Counted from the stretch's first letter, positions 8,387 to 17,269 are shown. The stretch: 41,217 bases of DNA from JALZDI01 sp965653225 (GCA_965653225.1 CBFGZI010000021.1:1-41217); one strand, 5' to 3'. The notes: generated by a model from the sequence alone, not told the origin. A program made the numbers and translations.

Positions 8387-8400
8387 TAGAACATGTTCTC
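8387..8400 (-). promoter_or_regulatory. KstR operator between fadD19 and echA19
   Basis: On the minus strand it reads GAGAACATGTTCTA, matching TnnAACnnGTTnnA except for the first T. It overlaps a likely -10 element, TACTTT, placed for a leaderless fadD19 transcript from the GTG at 8376. The same operator may also serve the divergent echA19, whose start is 100 bases away. The inner palindrome AGAACATGTTCT is perfect. Confidence 0.8.
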
Positions 8401-8499
8401 ACTGGAGGCAATACCCGGCCGGCCGGCGTCCGTCAGACTGGGCGCTGGCGCGCACCCTCACGCCGACGCCGAGCACGGGACACGAGACGAGGTCACCTG

Positions 8500-9291
8500 A
8501 TGAGCCAAGAACCGCACTGCCTGGTCGAGCGCCGGGGTCACGTGCTGGTCGTGACGATGAACCGGCCGGAGGCCCGCAACGCGCTGTCGGCGGAGATGAT
8601 GAACATCATGCGCGAGGCCTGGGACCAGGTCGACCGCGACCGCGACATCCGGGTCTGCGTGCTCACCGGTGCCGGGGGCGCGTTCTGCGCGGGCGCCGAC
8701 CTGAAGGCGATGACCCAGAGCCATCCGGGCAAGTCGTTCGAGGGCGGCGGATGGGACCTCACCCGCATCGACGCGCTGCTCAAGGGCCGGCGGCTCACCA
8801 AGCCGCTGATCGCCGCGGTCGAGGGGCCCGCGATCGCCGGGGGTACCGAGATCCTGCAGGCGACCGACATCCGGGTGGCCGGCGAGAGCGCGAGGTTCGG
8901 CGTCTCGGAGGCCCGGTGGGGGCTTTTCCCGCTGGGCGGGTCCGCGGTCCGGCTGGTGCGGCAGGTCCCGTACACGCTGGCCGCCGACATCCTGCTCACC
9001 GGCCGCCATCTGAGCGCGGCCGAGGCCCGCGAGATCGGGCTGGTCGGCCGCGTCGTCCCCGACGGGCAGGCGCTCGACACCGCGCTCGAGATCGCCGAGC
9101 AGGTGGCGGCGAACGGGCCGCTGGCGGTGCAGGCGATCCTGCAGACCATCCGCGACACCGAGGGGATGGCCGAGGACGACGCGTTCAAGATCGAGGCCGA
9201 GATCGGCATGCGGGTGTTCATGAGCGAGGACGCCAAGGAGGGGCCGCGGGCCTTCTCGGACAAGCGCACCCCCGAGTTCTCGGGGCGCTGA
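8500..9291 (+). CDS. echA19: Enoyl-CoA hydratase EchA19
   Basis: A 263-residue crotonase-fold protein. The oxyanion-hole segments are GAGGAFCAGADLKAM and EGPAIAGGTEILQATDIRVA, and the motif EARWGLFPLGGSAVRLVRQ follows. It resembles Rv3516 (EchA19) almost throughout and, as there, is divergent from fadD19. EchA19 hydrates the side-chain enoyl-CoA of sterol intermediates. I chose the ATG at 8500, with ACGAGG about 8 bases upstream; the frame is open further left but that part is antisense to fadD19. A thioesterase gene begins 3 bases after the stop. Confidence 0.9.
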   Translation: MSQEPHCLVERRGHVLVVTMNRPEARNALSAEMMNIMREAWDQVDRDRDIRVCVLTGAGGAFCAGADLKAMTQSHPGKSFEGGGWDLTRIDALLKGRRLTKPLIAAVEGPAIAGGTEILQATDIRVAGESARFGVSEARWGLFPLGGSAVRLVRQVPYTLAADILLTGRHLSAAEAREIGLVGRVVPDGQALDTALEIAEQVAANGPLAVQAILQTIRDTEGMAEDDAFKIEAEIGMRVFMSEDAKEGPRAFSDKRTPEFSGR

Positions 9292-9294
9292 ACG

Positions 9295-9924
9295 GTGGCC
9301 GGCGACGAGGGCGGCGACGACGCGCTGCTGCGCCTGGCGGCCGCGGCCAGGCGGCTGGTGGAGGCGGTGGTGCTCACCGACGTCGACGCGGACGACCTGG
9401 AGGTCGCGGCCAAGGAGGTCGAGGACCTCGACCAGCGGCTGCGCCGGCGGCTGCTCGAGCACCCGCGACGGCCCGACTTCGGCCCGGACGGGCGGATGCG
9501 CGCACTTGCCAACCCGGTGATCGGCGAGGCCAACCCGCTGGCGCCGCCGCTGTACGTCGAGTCCTCGCGTGACGGCACTGCGCGGGCTGAGTTCGAGCTC
9601 GGAGACGCGTACGAGGGCCCGCCCGGCCTGGTGCACGGCGGGGTGTGCGCGCTGATCCTCGACCACATCCTGGGCAGCGCCGGCGGTGCCGCGGGCCGGC
9701 CCGGCATGACCGGGACGCTGCAGCTGCGCTATCGCCGTCCGACGCCGCTGCACCGGCCGCTGGTGGCGCGGGCCTGGGTCGAGGGCGAGGAGGGCCGCAA
9801 GACCACGATCCGCGGCGAGATCGCGCGTGCCGACGGCCGCGTCACCGTGGAGGCTTCGGGGCTGTTCATCCTGCCGAGCTTCCTGGCCGAGCAGCTCGAG
9901 GAGGCCCAGCGCTACCGCGACTGA
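9295..9924 (+). CDS. Hotdog-fold (PaaI-type) acyl-CoA thioesterase
   Basis: A 209-residue protein whose C-terminal half (about residues 75-195) is a hotdog domain with the signature GPPGLVHGGVCALILDHILG followed by TGTLQLRYRRPTPL. The N-terminal 60 residues are charged and helical (LEVAAKEVEDLDQRLRRRLL), perhaps an oligomerisation helix. The start is GTG, three bases after the echA19 stop, so it is co-expressed with that hydratase. It probably releases CoA from stalled acyl- or steroid-CoA esters; the substrate is inferred only from context. Confidence 0.8.
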   Translation: MAGDEGGDDALLRLAAAARRLVEAVVLTDVDADDLEVAAKEVEDLDQRLRRRLLEHPRRPDFGPDGRMRALANPVIGEANPLAPPLYVESSRDGTARAEFELGDAYEGPPGLVHGGVCALILDHILGSAGGAAGRPGMTGTLQLRYRRPTPLHRPLVARAWVEGEEGRKTTIRGEIARADGRVTVEASGLFILPSFLAEQLEEAQRYRD

Positions 9925-9947
9925 GCCAGGAATCTTGGCGCGTCACC
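9925..9947 (+). repeat. REP-like intergenic repeat, copy 1
   Basis: A 23-base element starting GCCAGGAATCTTGG and ending GCGCGTCACC lies directly after the thioesterase stop. A second copy with 21 of 23 bases identical is at 10070-10092, same orientation. A related element forms the left arm of the hairpin at 28561-28583 when read on the other strand (shared GTGACGCG and TTCC blocks). Confidence 0.75.
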
Positions 9948-10069
9948 TGTCGACCGATTGACGCCTCACCACAGAGTTTCTGCATGGGGAAGCACCGCCG
10001 TGGTTCCGGCCCGCTGACAGCCTCGGCTTCACAAAGCAACCGACCCGACACGAAGTGCTGGCAAAGGTC

Positions 10070-10092
10070 GCCAGGAACTTTGGCGCGTCACC
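10070..10092 (+). repeat. REP-like intergenic repeat, copy 2
   Basis: Second copy of the 23-base element, differing from copy 1 only at two adjacent bases (TC to CT). It ends ten bases before the stop codon of the convergent fadD. The 122 bases between the two copies hold no open frame or clear stem; the pair brackets the whole space between two converging genes. Confidence 0.75.
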
Positions 10093-10101
10093 ACATGGTT
10101 G

Positions 10102-11655
10102 CTAGATGGCGGTGTCCTGCTTGGCCCAGTAGGGGTCGCGCAGCTTGCGCTTGTAGAGCTTGCCGTTCGGGTCGCGGGGCATCTCCTCGACGTAGTCGAT
10201 GCTCTTCGGGCGCTTGAACTTCGCCAGCCGCTCCCCGGCGTACGACAGCAGGTCGGCGGTCAGCTCGTCGCCGGGCACTGCGTCCGGGGCCGCCTGCACG
10301 ACGGCCTTGATCTCCTCGCCCCAGTCCGAGTGCGGGATGCCGAACACGGCCACGTCCGCGACCGCCGGGTGCATCTGCAGCTCGGCCTCGATCTCCGCGG
10401 GATAGATGTTGACCCCGCCGGAGATGATCATGTCGCTCTTGCGGTCGCACAGGAACAGGTAGCCGTCCTCGTCGAGGTAGCCGACGTCGCCGACGGTGAA
10501 GAAGTCCTCGATCCGGTTCTTCCGCGTCTTGTCGGGGTCGCCCTTGTACGAGAAGTCGGAGTTGGCCATCTTCATGTAGACGGTCCCGGCCTCGCCGGCG
10601 GGCACCTCGTTGCCGTCGTCGTCGAAGACCTTGATCTCCGACCCCGGCCACGCCCGCCCCACCGAGCCCGGCTTGCGCAGCCACTCCTCGGAGGTGATGA
10701 GCGCTCCCCCGCCCTCGGTCGCCGCGTAGTAGTCGATGACGACCGGACCCCACCAGTCGATCATCGCCCGCTTGACCTCCTTCGGGCACGGCGCGGCGCC
10801 GTGCACCATGTAGCGCAGCGACGACAGGTCGTACTGCTTGCGCTCGTCCTCGGGCAGCGACAGCAGCCGGTTGAACTGCGTCGGCACCATGTGGCTCTGG
10901 CTCACCCCGTAACGCTCGACCAGCTCGAGCATCTCCCTCGGTCTCCAGGGGTCCATGAGCACGGCGGGATGCCCGACGTGCACCGACGTAGAGGCCCACA
11001 CCAGCACCGCGGTGTGGTAGAGCGGCGACCCGCACAGGTGCACGTTGTCGTCGAAGGGCCGCATTCCGAACAGCGCGAAGAACCCCGACATGCGCACGGC
11101 GATCTCGTCGGGGTCGCCCCCCGACAGCGGCCGCTTCAAGCCCTTCGGCTTGCCGGTCGTACCCGACGTGTACTGCATCGGCGCGCCGGCGGTACGCCCC
11201 TCCGGGCGCGCGTCCGGCTGACCCTCGGCCAGCTCGCCGAGGCCGCGGAACCCCTCGATCGTCCCGACCGCGAACCGGCGCTCGCCGGCCACCCCGGCCT
11301 CGTCGGCCGCCTGCCGCGCCGCGTCGGCGAACCGCTCGTGCGCGACGAACACCTTGGCCTCGCTGTCCCCGACGATGTAGGCGACCTCGGGACCGACCAG
11401 GTGCCAGTTGACCGGCACCAGGTACAGGCCGGACTGCAGCGCGGCGAAGTACAGCGCGAGCATCTCCACGCCGTTGGGCAGCAGCACCGCGACGGTGTCA
11501 CCGGTGGCCAGGCCCTCCGACCTCAGCCCGTGCGCGTAGCGGTTGGTCATCGCCGCCAGCTCCGCGTACGTCGTCTCGCGGCCGTCCGGCGACACCACCG
11601 CCAGCATGCCGGGTCGCGCGTGCGCGATCTGCCACAGTCCGAGCTCGTCAGCCAT
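10102..11655 (-). CDS. FadD-type acyl-CoA synthetase under a KstR operator
   Basis: A 517-residue ANL enzyme with P-loop MQYTSGTTGKPKGLKR, MVPTQFNRLLSLPEDE, IDYYAATEGGG, the hinge FLCDRKSDMIISGGVNIYPAEIE and the catalytic lysine in DPNGKLYKRKLRDPYW. It is a full-length fatty/steroid acyl-CoA ligase, but I cannot assign it to a named FadD. It is not FadD17, FadD19 or FadD3, which are all present elsewhere in the window. The ATG at 11655 has no ribosome site and lies 11 bases from a perfect KstR operator, with TAGTCT in the -10 position, so a leaderless mRNA is likely. A shorter-chain steroid acid, such as a C22 or C24 acid, is a plausible substrate, by inference only. Confidence 0.85.
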   Translation of the reverse strand: MADELGLWQIAHARPGMLAVVSPDGRETTYAELAAMTNRYAHGLRSEGLATGDTVAVLLPNGVEMLALYFAALQSGLYLVPVNWHLVGPEVAYIVGDSEAKVFVAHERFADAARQAADEAGVAGERRFAVGTIEGFRGLGELAEGQPDARPEGRTAGAPMQYTSGTTGKPKGLKRPLSGGDPDEIAVRMSGFFALFGMRPFDDNVHLCGSPLYHTAVLVWASTSVHVGHPAVLMDPWRPREMLELVERYGVSQSHMVPTQFNRLLSLPEDERKQYDLSSLRYMVHGAAPCPKEVKRAMIDWWGPVVIDYYAATEGGGALITSEEWLRKPGSVGRAWPGSEIKVFDDDGNEVPAGEAGTVYMKMANSDFSYKGDPDKTRKNRIEDFFTVGDVGYLDEDGYLFLCDRKSDMIISGGVNIYPAEIEAELQMHPAVADVAVFGIPHSDWGEEIKAVVQAAPDAVPGDELTADLLSYAGERLAKFKRPKSIDYVEEMPRDPNGKLYKRKLRDPYWAKQDTAI

Positions 11656-11666
11656 GGCCAGCAGAC

Positions 11667-11680
11667 TAGAACGTGTTGCA
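11667..11680 (+). promoter_or_regulatory. KstR operator between fadD and the Trp-rich gene
   Basis: TAGAACGTGTTGCA matches every fixed base of TnnAACnnGTTnnA. It is 11 bases from the fadD ATG on one side and 54 bases from the ATG of the 111-residue protein on the other, so it could control both. Confidence 0.82.
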
Positions 11681-11734
11681 GTATCGGGCAACAGTCTGCT
11701 TGGACCAGGGCACGTCAGGGTTCATGATGGCGTT

Positions 11735-12070
11735 ATGCCATGCGGGTACGAGCCCGACGACGCGCTGTGGGCAGCCCTCGCCGAGTGCGAGAGTCAGGAG
11801 GAGATGCAGGTCGTGCTGCGCGCCTGGGTGCAGGCCAACGACGACTTCTGGGCGTCCGCGTCCCCCTCACCCGCCGGCTGGGAACCACCCGACGGCCGAC
11901 GGCCGGGCTGGGACTGGACCCCGCCGGACGGCGTGCGCCCCCGCCCCGAGCGGATGCCGCTGTGGGTGCGCGCCTGGTACCACACACCGTTCGCGCACCG
12001 GCATGCCTACGAGTGGATGTGGCACCACGGCGGGTTCGACGTGCTCCCGCCGGCGAGCCGGCAGGCCTAG
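11735..12070 (+). CDS. Small tryptophan-rich protein of unknown function
   Basis: A 111-residue protein that I do not recognise. It has ten tryptophans, two proline-rich turns (AGWEPPDGRRPGWDWTPPDG) and a His/Trp-rich end (FAHRHAYEWMWHHGG). There is no signal peptide, membrane segment or cysteine motif. The frame begins at an ATG 54 bases after a perfect KstR operator shared with the divergent fadD, and codon use keeps a high-GC third position, so it is likely a real gene. It converges on the lipase gene with 12 bases between stops. A helper protein of a sterol enzyme is possible, but nothing in the sequence says so. Confidence 0.6.
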   Translation: MPCGYEPDDALWAALAECESQEEMQVVLRAWVQANDDFWASASPSPAGWEPPDGRRPGWDWTPPDGVRPRPERMPLWVRAWYHTPFAHRHAYEWMWHHGGFDVLPPASRQA

Positions 12071-12082
12071 CTGGTTGAACGT

Positions 12083-12748
12083 TCACTGCACGAAGTTGCG
12101 CACCTGGACGTAGACGCCGGCGTTCTCGTGCAGCGCGGAGTGGTCCAGGCAGCCGACGTTGGTGTTCACGGCCCCGGTCAGCACCGTCGAGTCTTGGGGG
12201 ACGACCACCTCGTCGCAGCTGGACCAGAACGTCCCGTAGTGGACCGCCCCGGGCGTCTCGTCCCCTCGGTTGAGGGCTTTCAGGAACGCCGACCCGGGTC
12301 GCATCTGTTCACACGAGGTCTGGAAGCAGGCGTTGGCGGTCCTGGTGCCGTGGTTGGGGCCACCCAGGCTCACCCAGTCGTCGACCTCGCCGGTGCCGTT
12401 GAGGTTCTTCAGGAAGTAGCGCGACGACAGGCCACCCATGGAGTGGGTGACGAGGTCGACCCGGGCCGCACCGGTCCGCGCACGCACGGTGTCGATGAAG
12501 TCGGCCAGCTGCCGTGCGGTGGTGGCGTTGGACTGGGCCGTGTTGTAGGTCCAGGCGTTCAGCTCGCCCGCCGTCCAGCCGTCGGCGGCGAACCGGCTCT
12601 TCATCGTGTCCCAGGCGGCAGCACTGCTGTGCCAGCCGTGCACGAACACGATGGGCTGGTGCACGACGGCCTGCGCCGATGTCGCCGGCGCGAGGAATGC
12701 GGCGAGCAGGGCAAACGTCGATGCGACGATAATGACGGCACGCCGCAT
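12083..12748 (-). CDS. Secreted alpha/beta-hydrolase lipase (Lipase_2 type)
   Basis: A 221-residue exported lipase. The first 28 residues are a signal peptide (MRRAVIIVASTFALLAAFLA, then an AQA cleavage region). IVFVHGWHSS provides the oxyanion hole, THSMGG the nucleophile (S103), and the Asp of SSCDEVVVP (D179) and the His of CLDHSALHEN (H203) complete the triad. Four cysteines could form disulfides. I prefer the ATG at 12748, which has GGGAGG ten bases upstream; a GTG three codons earlier would sit on top of that site. It probably hydrolyses acylglycerols or esters outside the cell; steryl esters are a thought from context only. A palindrome lies in its promoter. Confidence 0.88.
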   Translation of the reverse strand: MRRAVIIVASTFALLAAFLAPATSAQAVVHQPIVFVHGWHSSAAAWDTMKSRFAADGWTAGELNAWTYNTAQSNATTARQLADFIDTVRARTGAARVDLVTHSMGGLSSRYFLKNLNGTGEVDDWVSLGGPNHGTRTANACFQTSCEQMRPGSAFLKALNRGDETPGAVHYGTFWSSCDEVVVPQDSTVLTGAVNTNVGCLDHSALHENAGVYVQVRNFVQ

Positions 12749-12763
12749 GTGCCCCACACCTCC

Positions 12764-12782
12764 CGAGTAATGTCCTTACTCG
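12764..12782 (-). promoter_or_regulatory. Inverted repeat in the lipase leader, candidate operator
   Basis: CGAGTAA and TTACTCG form a perfect 7-base inverted repeat with a 5-base spacer (TGTCC). It ends just upstream of the GGGAGG ribosome site of the lipase gene. It could be a repressor operator or a short RNA hairpin that hides the ribosome site. It does not match KstR or KstR2 consensus. Confidence 0.5.
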
Positions 12783-12817
12783 ACGGTAATCCGACCTGAT
12801 TCGTCAGGGCAACCCTC

Positions 12818-13855
12818 TCAGCCGAGGACCGCGTCGGCGACGGCGCGCAGCTCGTCCACGCTGCGGCACGTCACCAGCAGCATGGACACCCCCGCCTCCT
12901 CCCAGCGGCGCACGTCCTCCCGCACACGCTCGGGCGGGCCGACCAGTGTGATGTCCTCGACCAGGCTGTCGGGCACGAGCGCGGCCGCCTTGTCCTTGTC
13001 ACCGGTGAGGTAGGCCTGCTGGATCTGCTCGGTCTCGGCCTCGTAGCCCATCCGCGCGAACACGTCCTTGTGGAAGTTGCGCTGTTTTGCCCCCATCCCC
13101 CCGATGTACAGGGCCATGTACGGCTTGATCGCCGCCAGCGTCCGTTCCCGGTCGTCGGTGACGACGACCTGGGCGGTCGCGCAGACCTCGAACTCCGCGC
13201 GGGTACGACGGGCACCCGGTCTTGCGAACCCCTCGGCCAGCCACTTCTCGTACATCGGGCCGAGACGCGGCGAGTAGAAGATCGGCAGCCAGCCGTCGGC
13301 GACCTCCGCGGCCAGCGCGACGTTCTTCGGCCCCTCCGCACCCAGCCAGATCGGCACGTCCGCGCGGAGCGGGTGCGTGATCGGTTTCAGCGGCTTGCCC
13401 AGACCGGTCGCGTCGTCGCCGGCGTACGGAAGCGGGTAGTGCGGGCCCTCGTTGGCCACGGGTGCCTCGCGGGCGAGCACCTGCCGCACGATCGACACGT
13501 ACTCGCGGGTGCGCGCCAGCGGCTTGGCGAACGGTGCGCCGTACCAGCCCTCGACCACCTGCGGCCCGGACACGCCGAGCCCCAGCACCACGCGTCCGCC
13601 GCTGAGGTGGTCCAGCGTCAGCGCGTGCATCGCGCACGCGGTCGGGGTGCGGGCCGACAGCTGCACCAGGGCCGTGCCCAGGCGCACGCGCGCGGTACGC
13701 GACCCGTACCAGGCGAGTGGCGTGAGCGCGTCGGAGCCCCACGCCTCGGCGGCGAACACCGCGTCGAGCCCGAGGCGCTCGGCCTCGTCCACCAGCTCCT
13801 GCGCGTTGTCCGGCGGGCCCGCGCCCCAGTAGCCCAGCTGCAGTCCCAGCCGCAT
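12818..13855 (-). CDS. Luciferase-like F420-dependent oxidoreductase (Rv3520c type)
   Basis: A 345-residue LLM-class protein: MRLGLQLGYWGAGPPDNAQE at the start, AVFAAEAWGSDALTPLAWYG at about 30-50, then LTLDHLSGGRVVLGLGVSGP and PIWLGAEGPKNVALAAEVADGWLP. This set matches Rv3520c, a predicted coenzyme F420-dependent enzyme in the KstR regulon. I use the ATG at 13855, with GGAGGTGG upstream; the ATG at 13870 overlaps that site. It is divergent from the DUF35-ltp operon across a perfect KstR operator. It probably reduces or dehydrogenates a sterol intermediate; the substrate is not known. Confidence 0.85.
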   Translation of the reverse strand: MRLGLQLGYWGAGPPDNAQELVDEAERLGLDAVFAAEAWGSDALTPLAWYGSRTARVRLGTALVQLSARTPTACAMHALTLDHLSGGRVVLGLGVSGPQVVEGWYGAPFAKPLARTREYVSIVRQVLAREAPVANEGPHYPLPYAGDDATGLGKPLKPITHPLRADVPIWLGAEGPKNVALAAEVADGWLPIFYSPRLGPMYEKWLAEGFARPGARRTRAEFEVCATAQVVVTDDRERTLAAIKPYMALYIGGMGAKQRNFHKDVFARMGYEAETEQIQQAYLTGDKDKAAALVPDSLVEDITLVGPPERVREDVRRWEEAGVSMLLVTCRSVDELRAVADAVLG

Positions 13856-13909
13856 TCGTGCCACCTCCATCGCCCGGTCGGGTGCTCGCGGTCACCTTGC
13901 GGGCAGAAC

Positions 13910-13923
13910 TGTAACGTGTTTCA
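13910..13923 (+). promoter_or_regulatory. KstR operator between the Rv3520c-type gene and the DUF35-ltp operon
   Basis: TGTAACGTGTTTCA matches all fixed bases of TnnAACnnGTTnnA. It is 8 bases from the GTG of the first DUF35 gene and 54 bases from the ATG of the divergent F420-type gene. The short distance implies a leaderless transcript on the plus side. Confidence 0.83.
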
Positions 13924-13931
13924 CTTTCGGC

Positions 13932-14387
13932 GTGAGTGGCCTCCCAACTGCACCGCTGACCGCCCCACTGGACATCAGTTTCGACTACACCCGGTCGCTG
14001 GGCCAGACGCTGAGCGGGTTCATGACCGGGCTGCGCGACCACCAGGTGCTCGGCGGCCGCAGCTCCGACGGCCGGGTGCACGTGCCGCCGCCGGAGTTCG
14101 ACCCCGCGACCGCGCAGCCGGTCACCGAGCTGGTCGAGGTCGGGCAGGCGGGTACCGTCACCTCCTGGTCGTGGATGGCGCGACCGCTGGAGGGACAACC
14201 CTTGCAGCGGCCGTTCGCCTGGGTCCTGGTGCGGCTCGACGGCGCCGACACGTCGATGGTGCACGCGCTCGACGTCACCGGCCCCGAGCAGGTCAGCACC
14301 GGCATGCGGGTGCGCATCCGCTGGGCCGACGAGACCACCGGCCACATCTGCGACATCGCCTGCTTCGAGCCCGAGGCCCACGCATGA
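13932..14387 (+). CDS. DUF35/OB-fold protein matching the N-terminal half of Rv3521
   Basis: A 151-residue protein with FDYTRSLGQTLSGFMTGLRD, GGRSSDGRVHVPPPEFDP and RPLEGQPLQRPFAWVLVRLDGADTSMVHALDV, a DUF35-type OB fold without zinc-ribbon cysteines. From memory this matches the first half of M. tuberculosis Rv3521, which is a single protein of about 300 residues. DUF35 proteins pair with SCP2-type thiolases and form part of steroid side-chain aldolases, such as ChsH2 with Ltp2. The start is a GTG 8 bases after the KstR operator with no ribosome site. The stop overlaps the next gene by ATGA. Confidence 0.8.
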   Translation: MSGLPTAPLTAPLDISFDYTRSLGQTLSGFMTGLRDHQVLGGRSSDGRVHVPPPEFDPATAQPVTELVEVGQAGTVTSWSWMARPLEGQPLQRPFAWVLVRLDGADTSMVHALDVTGPEQVSTGMRVRIRWADETTGHICDIACFEPEAHA

Positions 14388-14872
14388 CCGACCCCGTCAC
14401 GATGGTGACCACGCCCGTGCACCTGAGCTACCTGCACACCGCCGGGACGGAGGAGAGCAGCTACCTGCGCGCGCTGGAACAGGGTCGCCTGGTCGGACAG
14501 CGCTGCCCCGCCTGCGGCAAGGTCTACGTGCCTCCGCGCGGGTCGTGCCCGGTCGACGGTGTGCCGACGGCCGAGGAGGTGGAGCTGCCCGACCGCGGCA
14601 TCGTCACGACGTTCTGCATCGTCAACGTCCCGTTCATGGGACAGCGCATCGAGCCGCCGTACGTGTCGGCGTACGTGCTGCTCGACGGTGCCGACATCGC
14701 CTTCCTGCACCTGATCCTGGGCTGCCCGGTCGACGAGGTGCGGATGGGGATGAAGGTCGAGGCGGTGTGGAAGCCGCGCGAGGAGTGGCGGCCGACGCTG
14801 GAGAACATCGACCACTTCCGTCCAACCGGCGAGCCCGACGCGCCGTACGAGCACTTCGCCCAACACCTGTGA
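14384..14872 (+). CDS. DUF35 zinc-ribbon/OB-fold protein matching the C-terminal half of Rv3521
   Basis: A 162-residue protein with an N-terminal rubredoxin-like ribbon, QRCPACGKVYVPPRGSCPVDG at about 39-59, followed by the OB segment GIVTTFCIVNVPFMGQRIEPPYVSAYVLLDGADIAFLHL and VKAVWKPREEW-like VEAVWKPREEW. Three cysteines of the ribbon are present and the fourth position is Asp (CPVD). It overlaps the previous gene by ATGA and precedes ltp4, so the two DUF35 chains and two thiolases are made together. It probably acts as the DUF35 partner of Ltp3 or Ltp4. Confidence 0.85.
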   Translation: MTDPVTMVTTPVHLSYLHTAGTEESSYLRALEQGRLVGQRCPACGKVYVPPRGSCPVDGVPTAEEVELPDRGIVTTFCIVNVPFMGQRIEPPYVSAYVLLDGADIAFLHLILGCPVDEVRMGMKVEAVWKPREEWRPTLENIDHFRPTGEPDAPYEHFAQHL

Positions 14873-14888
14873 GCACAGCACCTGTGAG
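14864..14888 (+). repeat. 15-base tandem repeat across the DUF35 stop codon
   Basis: CACCTGTGAG occurs at 14864-14873 and again at 14879-14888, a period of 15 bases, and a weaker CCCGTGAG follows. The first copy includes the stop codon TGA. It lengthens the spacer before ltp4, which has its own GAGGAG ribosome site. Confidence 0.7.
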
Positions 14889-14918
14889 ACCCGTGAGCCC
14901 AGCAGCGAGGAGTGGCCA

Positions 14919-15976
14919 GTGAGGGACGTCGCCGTCGTCGGCTTCGCCCAGGCGCCCAGCGTGCGCCGCACGTCCGGCTCGTCGACCGGCGTGGAGATGC
15001 TGGTGCCGACGTTCCAGGAGGTCTACGAGCAGACCGGACTGAACAAGACCGACATCGACTTCTGGTGCTCGGGCTCGAGCGACTACCTGGCCGGCCGGTC
15101 TTTCTCGTTCGTGTCGGCGGTCGACGCGATCGGTGCCTTCCCCCCGATCATCGAGTCGCACGTGGAGATGGACGGCGCGTGGGCGCTGTACGAGGCGTGG
15201 GTGAAGGTGCTGACCGGCGAGGCCGACGTCGCGCTCGCGTACGGGTTCGGCAAGTCGTCGGCGGGCACCCTGCGTCGAGTGCTCAGTCTGCAGACCGACC
15301 CCTACGTCGTGGCCCCGCTGTGGGTCGACGCGGTGAGCATGGCCGCGCTGCAGGCGCGTGCCGGGCTCGACTCCGGCGCGTGGTCCGAGCGGGACATGGC
15401 CGAGGTGGTCGTGCGCTGCCGACACGCCGCCAAGGACAACCCGCGCGCACAGCTGTCCGGCGACCACACCGTCGAGGAGCTGCTCGAGCAGGAGCCGTAC
15501 GCCGACCCGCTGCGCATGCACGACTGCCCGCCCATCACCGACGGCGCCGCGGCCGTCGTCATCGCCGCCGGCGACCGAGCGCGCGAGGTGTGCGACAACC
15601 CCGCGTGGATCACCGGCTTCGCGCACTGCACCGACGCCCAGAACATCGGCGGGCGCGACCTCACCACGTCTGCGTCCACGACCGCTGCGGGACGGGCCGC
15701 CGGACTCAACGGCGGGGTCGAGGTGGCCGAGCTGTACGCGCCGTTCAGCCACCAGGAGATCGTGCTCCGGCGTGCGCTGGGCATCGGCGACAACGTGACC
15801 GTGAACCCTTCGGGCGGGGCGCTGTGCGCCAACCCGATGTTCGCCGCGGGCCTGGTGCGCATCGGAGAGGCAGCGCGCCGGATCCACGAGGGCGAGGCCG
15901 GGCGCGCGCTCGCGCACTCCACGTCGGGGCCCGCGCTGCAGCAGAACCTCGTGTGCGTGATGGAGGGACAGGGCTG

Positions 15977-15977
<1 letters not shown>
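14919..15977 (+). CDS. ltp4: SCP2-type thiolase-like protein Ltp4
   Basis: A 352-residue thiolase-superfamily protein of the lipid-transfer (SCP2-thiolase) class: MRDVAVVGFAQAPSVRRTSG, DIDFWCSGSSDYLAGRSFSF, CPPITDGAAAVVIAAGD, EVAELYAPFSHQEI and the late VNPSGGALCANPMFAAGLVR. The classical CxS nucleophile context of biosynthetic thiolases is not visible, as in Ltp2-type aldolases. It resembles Rv3522. In Rhodococcus ltp3 and ltp4 were reported as needed for C24-branched sterol side chains. The GTG at 14919 follows GAGGAG; the gene shares one base with ltp3 (TGATG). Confidence 0.88.
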
Positions 15978-17140
<1,163 letters not shown>

Positions 17141-17269
17141 CGACAAGTCCCGACGTAGTCGGACGCAGGCGGGCAGCGTGAAACTGCACCGAAACTAGCG
17201 AGATTCCCTTTACTGTCTGGGGCTGGCGAGGCTCCTGATGCGAGAGCATGCTGCTCACGATTGCGTGAC

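Noticed and set aside
8377..8394. ATG at 8394 as the fadD19 start
   Set aside because: It lies inside the KstR operator and adds MFYFFG, absent from FadD19 homologues; GTG at 8376 fits better.
9948..10069. Possible small gene or insertion remnant between the two REP-like copies
   Set aside because: No frame with a plausible start and no terminal inverted repeats or target duplication beyond the 23-base direct repeats.
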